Part shown: piece after piece, positions 38,436 through 46,131 of the stretch | Layout: each line of letters starts with the position of its first letter | How positions within the stretch are numbered: the first letter of the stretch is position 1 | Source: Corynebacterium sp. BD556 | Lineage (GTDB): Bacteria; Actinomycetota; Actinomycetes; Mycobacteriales; Mycobacteriaceae | Assembly (NCBI RefSeq): GCF_038452275.1 | Contig: NZ_CP141643.1 | Span: 434,001 to 498,000, forward strand | Reading direction: 5' to 3' | DNA length: 64,000 bases | Notes under the pieces: model-generated | Seen by the model: the letters and a program-made list of their open reading frames with translations, nothing else | Database searches by the model: none | Told to the model about the DNA's origin: nothing | Translations under genes and position numbers: made by a program

Positions 38436-38525
38436 ATCCGCCGAGCCTAGTGGCGTTTGCCCAACGGTGCAGGAACCCCAGGAACCCCCTGCACAGGTGC
38501 TTTAAGGTGGCTAAGCTGAAGTGGT
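38436..38525. promoter_or_regulatory. Divergent glgA/glgC control region with RamA-like motifs
   Basis: The 90-bp region holds a -10 box for glgC (TAAGCT, 38512-38517, 8 nt before GTG) and one for glgA (TAGGCT on the minus strand, 38449-38444). Between them is a direct repeat with ACCCCA (38475-38480) and ACCCCCT (38484-38490), matching the AC4-6(A/G/T) sites of RamA. In C. glutamicum RamA and RamB are reported to control glycogen genes. Confidence 0.5.
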
Positions 38526-39743
38526 GTGAGAAGCCAGCCGAGAGTTCTAGCCATTGTCCTAGCGGGCGGAGAGGGAAAGCGCCTATTCCCGCTGACCGCC
38601 GACCGCGCGAAACCCGCCGTCCCCTTTGGCGGTACCTACCGCCTTATCGATTTCGTCCTGTCCAACTTGGTCAACGCAGGCTACACCCGCATCGCCGTGT
38701 TGACCCAATACAAGTCCCACTCGCTCGACCGCCACGTGGCCACCGCGTGGAACATGTCGGGGCCGACCCCGCAGTACATTGCTTCCGTGCCGGCGCAGCA
38801 GCGCCGTGGCAAACGTTGGTACAGCGGCTCTGCCGACGCGATTGTCCAGTCGCTGAACCTGATCTACGACGACAAACCGGACTACGTCCTCGTCTTCGGC
38901 GCCGACCACGTCTACCGCATGGACCCATCCCAGATGGTTCACGACCACATTCGATCCGGCAAGGCCGCCACCGTCGCCGGCATTCGTGTGCCGCGGTCGG
39001 AGGCCAGCGCCTTCGGCTGTATTCAGGCGGACCCGGACGGAACCGTCACCGAGTTTTTGGAAAAGCCGGCTGACCCGCCCGGCACCCCGGACGACCCAGA
39101 CGTCACCTTCGCCTCCATGGGCAACTACGTTTTCACCACGGAAGCTTTGGTGAAGGCACTTCTAGAAGATGAGCAAAACGACGATTCTTCCCACGACATG
39201 GGAGGCGACATCATCCCGTACTTCGTGGGCAAAGGTGACGCCAACGTCTATGACTTCTCGCAGAACGAAGTGCCGGGTGCGACGGATCGCGACAAAGGAT
39301 ATTGGCGCGATGTGGGCACCATCGACTCCTTCTACGAGGCTCACATGGATTTGATTTCCTCGCACCCGATCTTCAACCTTTACAACAAGGCGTGGCCGAT
39401 TCACTCCACAGAGGACGGCAACTTGCCGCCGGCGAAGTTCGTCATGGGAGGCATTTCGCAGGAGTCGATCGTGGCCTCCGGCTCGATTGTCTCAGGAGCA
39501 ACAGTGCGCAACTCGGTGCTGTCGACAGATGTGCGCATTGAGGAGGGTGCGACGGTGGAAGGTTCGGTTCTCATGCCAGGAGTGCGCGTGGGCAAAGGTG
39601 CCGTGGTGCGCCACGCAATCCTCGACAAAAACGTCTTTGTTTCCGAAGGGGAGATCATCGGCGTCGATGCCGGGCGTGACCGGCAACGCTACACAGTCTC
39701 TGAAAATGGTGTTGTCGTGGTGGGCAAAAACGAAGTTGTTTAG
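38526..39743 (+). CDS. glgC: Glucose-1-phosphate adenylyltransferase GlgC
   Basis: A 405-residue enzyme making ADP-glucose. The nucleotidyltransferase motif [18 protein letters not shown] (about residues 14-31) and '[11 protein letters not shown]' (about 125-135) are clear; the C-terminal third is a beta-helix (LbH) domain. Start GTG at 38526, leaderless type. The stop overlaps the stop of the convergent methyltransferase gene (TTAG at 39740-39743). Confidence 0.94.
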   Translation: MRSQPRVLAIVLAGGEGKRLFPLTADRAKPAVPFGGTYRLIDFVLSNLVNAGYTRIAVLTQYKSHSLDRHVATAWNMSGPTPQYIASVPAQQRRGKRWYSGSADAIVQSLNLIYDDKPDYVLVFGADHVYRMDPSQMVHDHIRSGKAATVAGIRVPRSEASAFGCIQADPDGTVTEFLEKPADPPGTPDDPDVTFASMGNYVFTTEALVKALLEDEQNDDSSHDMGGDIIPYFVGKGDANVYDFSQNEVPGATDRDKGYWRDVGTIDSFYEAHMDLISSHPIFNLYNKAWPIHSTEDGNLPPAKFVMGGISQESIVASGSIVSGATVRNSVLSTDVRIEEGATVEGSVLMPGVRVGKGAVVRHAILDKNVFVSEGEIIGVDAGRDRQRYTVSENGVVVVGKNEVV

Positions 39744-40411
39744 CGCTTCGTCACTAAGGTGATCCCGCCGTCGAGAGGCAGGCGGGTGACCACAGCGGCC
39801 TCATCGCCTAGCTTGTCAGCGTCTTCCCACAGCGCCCGGACTGCCTCCGTGTCGCGGTCGCGGCGGGTCGGGTCGGCAATGGTTCCGTCGAGAAGCGAAT
39901 CTGCGATGAGGAGTGTTCCGCCGCGGGCAAGCAGCGGCCACGCGGCGGCAAGCATGGAGGAAAGCTCCACCGGCGCGACGTCGGCGTAGACGAGGTGGTA
40001 GGACTCCGGAGCCAACCGCCCCATCACATCGAGTGGCCGCGCGGTGAGGAAGCGAGCGCGCGCCGGGGCGAAACCTGCGGTACGGAAAGCCTCGCGCGCC
40101 CCCGTTTGGTGTTCGGCTTCAGGCTCGATGCAGGTCAGCGTAGCTTTCTCCGACAGTCCGTGGAGGATGTGTAGGCCCACAACGCCGGCGGCGGGGGTCA
40201 CGGCAACCGCACCATTGGGGGAGGCGCCGGCGGCAGCCAGGGTGGTCAGAAGTTGGCCGAGAGCGGTGCCGGGGGCGGGCAAAAAGCTTTCCTCGGCATC
40301 GGTGCGGGCCTGCTCTAGGCCGCGGGCGAACTCACCGTGGGCAGCCGACGCCGACTCGCGGCAGCGCTGCACGATGTAGTCGTTCATAGTGGAAAAGGCG
40401 GAGTCGTTCAC
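39740..40411 (-). CDS. O-methyltransferase family protein
   Basis: A 223-residue SAM-dependent methyltransferase of the catechol/caffeoyl O-methyltransferase-like family. '[11 protein letters not shown]' (about residues 75-85) is motif I, '[10 protein letters not shown]' (about 92-101) the acidic ribose-binding end, and '[10 protein letters not shown]' (about 137-146) motif III. It corresponds to Rv1220c, upstream of and divergent from sigE. ATG 40387 is an alternative start. Substrate unknown. Confidence 0.82.
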   Translation of the reverse strand: MNDSAFSTMNDYIVQRCRESASAAHGEFARGLEQARTDAEESFLPAPGTALGQLLTTLAAAGASPNGAVAVTPAAGVVGLHILHGLSEKATLTCIEPEAEHQTGAREAFRTAGFAPARARFLTARPLDVMGRLAPESYHLVYADVAPVELSSMLAAAWPLLARGGTLLIADSLLDGTIADPTRRDRDTEAVRALWEDADKLGDEAAVVTRLPLDGGITLVTKR

Positions 40412-40565
40412 GCCTTTTACTATAGGGGGTCAATGAGGCGGTTCAGGGCGGCAGCACGCTGCGGGGCCGCAGGGAGAACCATTTAGGTAACTGTTATGTC
40501 GCCACGGGAGAATTTTAAGGGTTATTCAATGGCCTTTGGGGACGGAGTTTGGAAAAATACACGGT

Positions 40566-41219
40566 ATGCGAAGCGACCTTCCGTCTGTGGGCGAGACGCC
40601 CGAGAATTTTGTCTCACCGGCTGCTGAGCGTTTAGCGGGCGAACAGCTCAGTGGCACGGCGGCGTTCGACGCAGGCGAAGGGGACATGCCTTCTTGGTCG
40701 GAGCTGGTGGCGGAGCACGCCGACAGCGTTTACCGCCTTGCCTTCCGCTTGGCTGGCAACCAGCACGATGCGGAAGATTTGACGCAGGAAACATTCATGC
40801 GTGTCTTTCGCAGCTTGAAGCGCTACCAGCCTGGAACTTTTGAGGGCTGGTTGCACCGGATCACTACGAACCTGTTTTTGGATATGGTGCGCCACCGCGC
40901 GAAGATTCGCATGGAAGCGCTGCCGGAGGATTACGAGCGTGTTCCTGGCACCGACATGACCCCTGAACAGGTGTATAACGCCTCTAACCTCGATCCCGCT
41001 TTGCAGCGCGCACTTGATGAGCTCGGCCCCGATTTCCGTGTCGCGGTGGTGTTGTGTGATGTGGTGGGGATGAGCTACGAGGAAATCGCCGAGACTCTCG
41101 GTGTGAAGATGGGCACAGTGCGCTCGCGGATTCACCGTGGTCGGACGCAGTTGCGCCTCAGCCTTGAGGAGCAGGCGCTTGACGACGCCGCCGCGCACGA
41201 ACTCATTCGCGCCCGCTAG
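40566..41219 (+). CDS. sigE: ECF sigma factor SigE
   Basis: A 217-residue extracytoplasmic-function sigma factor for cell-envelope stress. Region 2 spans '[18 protein letters not shown]' and '[17 protein letters not shown]' (about residues 55-90); region 4 has '[18 protein letters not shown]' (about 170-187). ATG 40566 is chosen to fit the family length; a TTG at 40536 has a weaker case. The anti-sigma gene follows at once, and the order methyltransferase, sigE, anti-sigma, tatB matches mycobacteria (without htrA). Confidence 0.93.
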   Translation: MRSDLPSVGETPENFVSPAAERLAGEQLSGTAAFDAGEGDMPSWSELVAEHADSVYRLAFRLAGNQHDAEDLTQETFMRVFRSLKRYQPGTFEGWLHRITTNLFLDMVRHRAKIRMEALPEDYERVPGTDMTPEQVYNASNLDPALQRALDELGPDFRVAVVLCDVVGMSYEEIAETLGVKMGTVRSRIHRGRTQLRLSLEEQALDDAAAHELIRAR

Positions 41220-41355
41220 CCCTTCGCTCTGCCCGGTATAAAGTGGGTGAAGAAAACACGCACGTACACGCCCACGGGGTCGAAGGAGGTTAGGCGCCAT
41301 CAACATTCATGCGACTGATCCATCCGGCTTTCCGCGCTTTCGCTCTACTGAGCAT

Positions 41356-41676
41356 TTGAGCACTGAGGCGGTCGCCGCCTTCGTGGATGGGGAACTGTCT
41401 GACACCGCAGCGCACCGTGCCCGCACCCACATGCTGCGCTGCGAGGAATGTCGCAACGAGGTGAGTATTCAGCGGGCCGCAGCGGAGCGGCTGCGCTCAT
41501 CGAAGGCAGATCCATCGATCCGCGCCCCGCAAAACCTCCTCGAGCGGCTTAACCGGGTGCAGGACGACTGCTGTGGTGAGGAGCGGGGTGCAGGGCGCTC
41601 TAAGGGTGAGGCGGTTTTCGGGGATGTCGCTGACTTCGTGGAGACTGCCCTGCGAGCAATTAAACGCCGCGGGTAA
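41356..41676 (+). CDS. Zinc-binding anti-sigma factor (RseA/CseE), start uncertain
   Basis: At least 106 residues with a ZAS zinc motif: His and two Cys in RTHMLRCEECRNEV (HxxxCxxC, about residues 24-37). It should hold SigE inactive. The only ATG/GTG/TTG start in frame is TTG 41356, which has no ribosome binding site. The frame is open upstream to a TGA at 41248, and the preceding in-frame codons read FPRFRSTEHLS, which resembles the conserved N-terminus of mycobacterial RseA. A strong GAAGGAGG at 41282-41289 sits 9 nt before an ATC (41299) and 15 nt before an ATT (41305), so a rare start codon is possible. Confidence 0.85.
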   Translation: MSTEAVAAFVDGELSDTAAHRARTHMLRCEECRNEVSIQRAAAERLRSSKADPSIRAPQNLLERLNRVQDDCCGEERGAGRSKGEAVFGDVADFVETALRAIKRRG

Positions 41677-41686
41677 GGTGTGAGCC

Positions 41687-42079
41687 GTGTTCTCCAGCAT
41701 CGGGTGGGGCGAGATTTTCTTCGTCCTGATTATCGGACTTATTGTTATTGGCCCTGAGCGGCTACCTGGTGTTATCCAGGATGTCCGGGCGGCGATTTAC
41801 GCCGCCCGCAAGGCGATCGACAACGCGAAGAAAGAACTCGAGTTAGACAGCGGTTTAGCGGAGTTCGAGGAGTTTCGCAAACCCTTGGACACGGTGACGA
41901 AGTACGCTTCGATGGGGCCGCGCCGCGCCATTACCAAGGCGCTTTTCGACGATGAACCTTTCGACGTCGAAACCAGCCCCGATCCGCGGGACCGGATGGA
42001 AAGCCCGCAGCCCCCGGAGACTTACAAACCTCCCCACCGCGATAAAGGCGCGGGGTTTTCCTGGGAGGATGTTCTCTAG
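41687..42079 (+). CDS. tatB: Twin-arginine translocase subunit TatB
   Basis: A 130-residue Tat component. The N-terminal membrane helix and hinge '[20 protein letters not shown]' (residues 8-27) with the conserved Glu and Gly-Pro are typical, followed by an amphipathic helix and a Pro-rich tail. GTG start 10 bp after the anti-sigma stop. Its stop overlaps the convergent mrp stop by 4 nt (CTAG). Confidence 0.93.
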   Translation: MFSSIGWGEIFFVLIIGLIVIGPERLPGVIQDVRAAIYAARKAIDNAKKELELDSGLAEFEEFRKPLDTVTKYASMGPRRAITKALFDDEPFDVETSPDPRDRMESPQPPETYKPPHRDKGAGFSWEDVL

Positions 42080-43224
42080 CTTTGCGGGTGCACGCCGAGC
42101 GAGAGGTTTTTGCCAGCCAGGGAGTTGCGCCGGATTTTCAGCGCGGACGCGATCTTTTGCAGCGCCTGGGCGGAGGGGGATTCCGGCTCCGATAAAACGA
42201 CAGGTGTGCCGTCGTCTCCGTGCTCGCGCAGTTTTGGATCCAGCGGAATGGAACCCAGCAGTTTGACCTCGCCGCTATCGCTCAACGCGGTGAGGCGTTG
42301 CGCGACATTTTTGCCGCCCCCGTCGCCAAAAATGTTCATCACGGTGCCGTCCGGCATAATCATCCCCGACATGTTTTCCACCACGCCGGCGATGCGTTGG
42401 CCGGTCTGCTGGGAAATAGTGCCGGCGCGCTCAGCGACCTGGGCCGCGGCGGCCTGCGGGGTGGTCACCACAATCAGTTCAGCGTGTGGGATTAGTTGAG
42501 CAACAGTGATGGCTACGTCACCGGTTCCGGGCGGCAGGTCCATGAACAAAACGTCGAGATCGCCCCAGTAAACATCGGAAAGGAACTGCTGGATTGCGCG
42601 GGTAAGCATCGGTCCGCGCCACACGACGGGGGCGTTGCCTTCGACGAACTGGCCTACGGAGATGTGTCGGACGTTGTGGGTGATCGGCGGCATGATCATG
42701 TCGTCGACGACGGTGGGAGACAAATCCGTCGACCCCATCAGACCTGGAATGGAATGGCCGTATATGTCGGCGTCGAGGATGCCCACGCTGAGGCCTTCGG
42801 CGGCGAGAGCAGTGGCCAAGTTGACGGTGACAGAGGATTTTCCCACACCACCTTTGCCGGAAGCCACCGCGAACACGCGGGTGGTGGAGTCCTTGTCCGC
42901 AAACGGGATCTCCGGGGTGGTCTGCGCACCGCGCAGCTTCTCGCGCAGTGCGCGACGCTGCTGTTCGGACATGGTGTGCATGGTCACGGTCGCGGAATCT
43001 ACGCCGTCGAGTTCTTCGACAACGGCGCGAACATTGTCCTGGATGGTCTCGCGCATGGGGCATCCGGCGATGGTGAGATAGACCCCGACGGTGACATCCG
43101 CGCCGTTGATCGCAACCGATTCGATCATGTCGAGCTCGGTCAGTGGTTTGCCGATTTCCGGGTCCTCGACGCGGCTCAGTGCCTGCATGACGAGGTCGTG
43201 GGTAAGTGCAGTGGAGTTAGACAT
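42076..43224 (-). CDS. mrp: Fe-S cluster carrier ATPase Mrp/ApbC
   Basis: A 382-residue P-loop ATPase. The N-terminal MIP18/DUF59 domain (residues about 8-85) precedes the deviant Walker A '[11 protein letters not shown]' (about 116-126). The Cys-x-x-Cys pair of enteric ApbC, normally after 'ENMS', is absent here ('[11 protein letters not shown]'), as I recall for actinobacterial homologues. Its product should bind and transfer Fe-S clusters. It corresponds to Rv1229c. Confidence 0.9.
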   Translation of the reverse strand: MSNSTALTHDLVMQALSRVEDPEIGKPLTELDMIESVAINGADVTVGVYLTIAGCPMRETIQDNVRAVVEELDGVDSATVTMHTMSEQQRRALREKLRGAQTTPEIPFADKDSTTRVFAVASGKGGVGKSSVTVNLATALAAEGLSVGILDADIYGHSIPGLMGSTDLSPTVVDDMIMPPITHNVRHISVGQFVEGNAPVVWRGPMLTRAIQQFLSDVYWGDLDVLFMDLPPGTGDVAITVAQLIPHAELIVVTTPQAAAAQVAERAGTISQQTGQRIAGVVENMSGMIMPDGTVMNIFGDGGGKNVAQRLTALSDSGEVKLLGSIPLDPKLREHGDDGTPVVLSEPESPSAQALQKIASALKIRRNSLAGKNLSLGVHPQS

Positions 43225-43322
43225 TTGGGCATAAGTATATGCGTCATCACCTGATCTAGGCGACAGGCTACCGTGGTAGAGGAACTCAAGAAGATGCCGA
43301 CAACCACAAAGGAATCAACGCC

Positions 43323-43526
43323 ATGGCCTTTCAGCCACGCCCCAACGACTTAGGTATGAACCCGACAAACGCCCGCCAGCGCCCATCCGGGTGGCCGGTG
43401 GGCCGGTTTGACACCTACGCTGATGCGCAGCGCGCTGTCGACTCCTTAGCCGACAGCGACTTCCCCGTGCAGCACCTGACTATCGTGGGCGTCGATTTGA
43501 TGCAGGTTGAAAACGTCACAGGCCGG
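43323..43526 (+). pseudogene. Stress-protein-like membrane gene, 5' part, split by IS
   Basis: The first 68 codons of a gene starting MAFQPRPNDLGMNPTN and containing 'GRFDTYADAQRAVDSLADS' (about residues 26-44), the general-stress-protein (YflT/GsiB-17M-like) domain. The frame reaches VENVTGR and is cut by the IS at 43527. The joined gene (with 44873-45178) would encode 169 residues. As it stands the fragment reads a few IS codons to a stop at 43562. Confidence 0.88.
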
Positions 43527-43558
43527 GGGTCTGAACCCCGGAAAGTGGACACGGAGTT

Positions 43559-44461
43559 TTAATCAGATGCGGTTTTGAGTATAGCTGTTTCGGAAGATTC
43601 AAAGGCGTTCGGCGAACGATAGCCGCACCTCGAGTGCAGGCGTTTGGTGTTGTAGCGACTGCACCATTGGAACACGTCCCGGCGACACACCAGCTGACTG
43701 GCGAAAACAGGTGCATCTTGAAGGACTTCCCGTTTCAACGTGGCGTTGAACGACTCCGCCAGAGAATTATCCGCGCTGGTACCAATTGCTCCCATCGATT
43801 GGGTAACACCGAGACGTTCACATAGTCTTCGGTACCGATCAGAGGTGTATACACTGCCATGATCGGAGTGGAAAATCGCTCCGTCAAGCCCGCCACGGAT
43901 CCCGTAAGCCATCATCAAAGCCTCTTCAACTAACTCCGTACGCATGTGGACGGCGATCGCGAAACCGGTCAACTGCCGCGAGTAGCAGTCGATGACCGTC
44001 GCCAGGTACATATTCGACCCATCTGCAATCGGGAGGTAGGTGATATCGCCGACGTAGACCATGTTTGGTTTCTCCGCGGTGAAACGGCGTGCGAGCAGAT
44101 CCGGAAACGTCGGAGCGCGTTTCGCAGACACCGTGGTCTTTACGCGGCGTTTCTTGGTGTAGCCGAACAATTCCATCTGGCGCATCAGCCTGGCGGTGCG
44201 CTTGTGATTGAGGCGATCATCGCTGGTCGGATCCGAGTTGATGGCCGCTGTGATGCGTTTCGCCCCGTAACAGCCGTTCTCAGCTGTGAACACGGCCTTG
44301 ATCCTCGCTCCCAGCGCCGCGTCAGCGACGAGGCGTCGCCGGCGGGCAGGAGCAGCAGATTTCCACTTGTAGTAGGAGGACCGGTTGATCTTCAGGACCT
44401 CACATAACCGCTTGACCTCGTAGAAGTCTCGGTGGTCATCAACGAACTGAAAGCGGTTCAC
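43559..44461 (-). CDS. IS3-family transposase OrfB (integrase domain), copy 2
   Basis: A 300-residue DDE transposase, with the same three catalytic positions as the protein at 7628-8530, from which it differs by one residue (Met instead of Thr before VYVGD). Starts at GTG overlapping the orfA stop. Confidence 0.93.
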   Translation of the reverse strand: MNRFQFVDDHRDFYEVKRLCEVLKINRSSYYKWKSAAPARRRRLVADAALGARIKAVFTAENGCYGAKRITAAINSDPTSDDRLNHKRTARLMRQMELFGYTKKRRVKTTVSAKRAPTFPDLLARRFTAEKPNMVYVGDITYLPIADGSNMYLATVIDCYSRQLTGFAIAVHMRTELVEEALMMAYGIRGGLDGAIFHSDHGSVYTSDRYRRLCERLGVTQSMGAIGTSADNSLAESFNATLKREVLQDAPVFASQLVCRRDVFQWCSRYNTKRLHSRCGYRSPNAFESSETAILKTASD

Positions 44462-44799
44462 CAGTTCGTCTCTTCCGCGAAATATTTGGCCGCCTTGCGC
44501 AGGATCTCTCGTTCTTCCCGTAGCGTGGCGTTTTCGCGTTCCAGCATGCGGATGCGTTCGGCATCGGAGAGTCCTTGAGCAGGAGTACGTTCGCTGTTGG
44601 CTGCGGCGATCGGGCTGGCGACTTTTTCACCGTTGGCGTTGGTTTTGGTGCCGGTGCCGAAGGCGTCGAGCCAGGTGCGCAGGGAGTTGCGGTTGACCCC
44701 GAGATCGGAGGCGATCGCGTTGATCGTGGCTCCAGGGGTCGACTCGTACAACGTCACTGCGTCACGCTTGAACTGCTCGGTGTAGGTCTTGCGTGGCAT
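44458..44799 (-). CDS. IS3-family transposase OrfA, copy 2
   Basis: A 113-residue HTH subunit identical in protein sequence to the one at 8527-8868; one synonymous base differs (44770). Start MPRKTYTEQF. Confidence 0.9.
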   Translation of the reverse strand: MPRKTYTEQFKRDAVTLYESTPGATINAIASDLGVNRNSLRTWLDAFGTGTKTNANGEKVASPIAAANSERTPAQGLSDAERIRMLERENATLREEREILRKAAKYFAEETNW

Positions 44800-44872
44800 G
44801 GTGGAAAGGTACCTCACTTCCCCAGCGAAATGCTGGTTTCAGCGTGTCCACCACCAAGGGGTCAGGTCCCGG

Positions 44873-45178
44873 CTCACATGGCCGCGGGTTCTGGCAGGTG
44901 GAGCAGTCTCCGGCGGCTGGATGGGCATTTTCATCGGTCTTTTGCTGGCCCTTTTCGCCCCGTCCTCGGGCGGGTGGGCAGTTGTGGTGTCCTCTCTCGG
45001 CATCGGTGTTATCTTCGGGTTGGTTTTCGCCGCCGTAAGTTACGCCTTCACGGGTGGAAAGCGTGATTTTTCCTCTGCGACCAACATCGTGGCAGGCCAT
45101 TACGACATCCTGTGTGAACCGGAAAGCGCCCCGCGGGCCCGTGACGCGATCGGCCGGATGGATTTCACCTCCGAATAG
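44873..45178 (+). pseudogene. Stress-protein-like membrane gene, 3' part, split by IS
   Basis: Codons 69-169 and the stop of the gene begun at 43323. Directly after the CGG duplication it reads LTWPRVLAGGAVSGGWMGIF, then two membrane segments joined by a short loop and a soluble end (ARDAIGRMDFTSE). The membrane segments are therefore detached from the N-terminal domain. An in-frame ATG inside the IS flank (44789) could give a chimaeric protein, but it has no support. Confidence 0.88.
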
Positions 45179-45187
45179 CACATTAGA

Positions 45188-45931
45188 ATGATTCAGGTGA
45201 GACACTTTCGACGCCGCGCCGTCGGTGCTCTTGGCGCCGGCTGCCTCATCCTCGCGGGATGCACCTCCGACAGGCCGGGTCTACCCGATCGCCCCGGCGA
45301 AAAGGATACGGTCACAATCGCGGTGAACCCGTACGAGCCGGAGCAGGTGGTGCTCGCGGAGATTTTCCACCAAGTTCTCACGGCGCTCGGACGCAATTCC
45401 TCCGTCACCGAAGCCGAACTAGATTCGCGCACTAGCGCGGTGGATATCATCACCACCCAAAACGCCAACTTCACCTTCGCTTGCACCGGGGTTTTGTTGC
45501 ACAAGTTGAATCCGGGCGCCGCCGTGAGATTGGCAGAAGAACACACAGGGCAAGCCTTCGCTTCGGGCAGTGACGAAGCTTCGGTGGCAACCTACGACGC
45601 TGTCGTCGGGGCGTTTCCCGGCACCGTGATGACTGTCGATCCTTCGCCGGCGCAAGGCTGCGACGAAAACACTGGTGGTGTTCCGCATTTGCCCCACAAC
45701 ATCATCCCGGTGTTTAGCAAGAACATGTTTACGCGTGCTCAGGTTCAGCGCATCAATTTCATCACCCGTGTGCTCAACACGAAAGACCTCATGGAGATGT
45801 CGGAGCACGTTCGCGCCGGCGATCCCGTCAACGAGGTCGTCGCCGACTGGTTGCTTGAATACGCCAGTATCGATCCGAACGTGCGCATTGAAGATCCCGA
45901 AGATATATCCCAACAGCAGGCCCCAATCTAG
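45188..45931 (+). CDS. Substrate-binding-like lipoprotein
   Basis: A 247-residue lipoprotein: RRRAVGALGAGCLILAGCTS with lipobox LAGC (Cys near residue 22). 'DTVTIAVNPYEPEQVVLAEI' (about 38-57) resembles the start of glycine-betaine/choline binding proteins (OpuAC-like), but it is shorter than the usual 280-300 residues and no permease or ATPase gene is nearby. It is found 10 bp after the split stress gene. Binding partner unknown. Confidence 0.75.
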   Translation: MIQVRHFRRRAVGALGAGCLILAGCTSDRPGLPDRPGEKDTVTIAVNPYEPEQVVLAEIFHQVLTALGRNSSVTEAELDSRTSAVDIITTQNANFTFACTGVLLHKLNPGAAVRLAEEHTGQAFASGSDEASVATYDAVVGAFPGTVMTVDPSPAQGCDENTGGVPHLPHNIIPVFSKNMFTRAQVQRINFITRVLNTKDLMEMSEHVRAGDPVNEVVADWLLEYASIDPNVRIEDPEDISQQQAPI

Positions 45932-46077
45932 CCTGCGGCAAGCGGCAAAGACTTCCGGCCCTAACGCGCCCGCGCTTTGAGTTCGCTAAGGCCAGGTTGT
46001 CGGGGGTGGCAAAGCTAGTCAAGCAATAAGCGCTGCGGGCGCGTCGCTGTGCGCCACAGCAAACACCACGAGCGCAC

Positions 46078-46122
46078 AAAAGAAGACCGGCTTGTTGCCA
46101 AACGCAAAAGCCGGTCTTTGTG
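46078..46122 (-). terminator. Terminator of odhA
   Basis: On the minus strand, AAGACCGGCTT (46118-46108) pairs with AAGCCGGTCTT (46093-46083), followed by CTTTTGTG. It ends 10-50 bp after the odhA stop codon. The plus strand also has a T-run, so it may serve the lipoprotein gene too. Confidence 0.85.
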
Positions 46123-46131
46123 TAGCGGGGC

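Larger units (their letters stand above)
43527..44869 (-). mobile_element. IS3-family insertion sequence, copy 2
   Basis: A 1343-bp element identical to copy 1 except at 44061 (A) and 44770 (G). It is flanked by the 3-bp direct repeat CGG (43524-43526 and 44870-44872). Terminal inverted repeats are at 43527-43552 and 44844-44869. It has the same orientation as copy 1, 35.9 kb away, and splits a stress-protein-like gene. Confidence 0.95.

Noticed and set aside
44789-45178. Chimaeric gene starting inside the IS and reading into the stress-gene remnant
   Set aside because: No ribosome binding site or promoter is seen, and the first 28 residues are IS sequence; it is a remnant.
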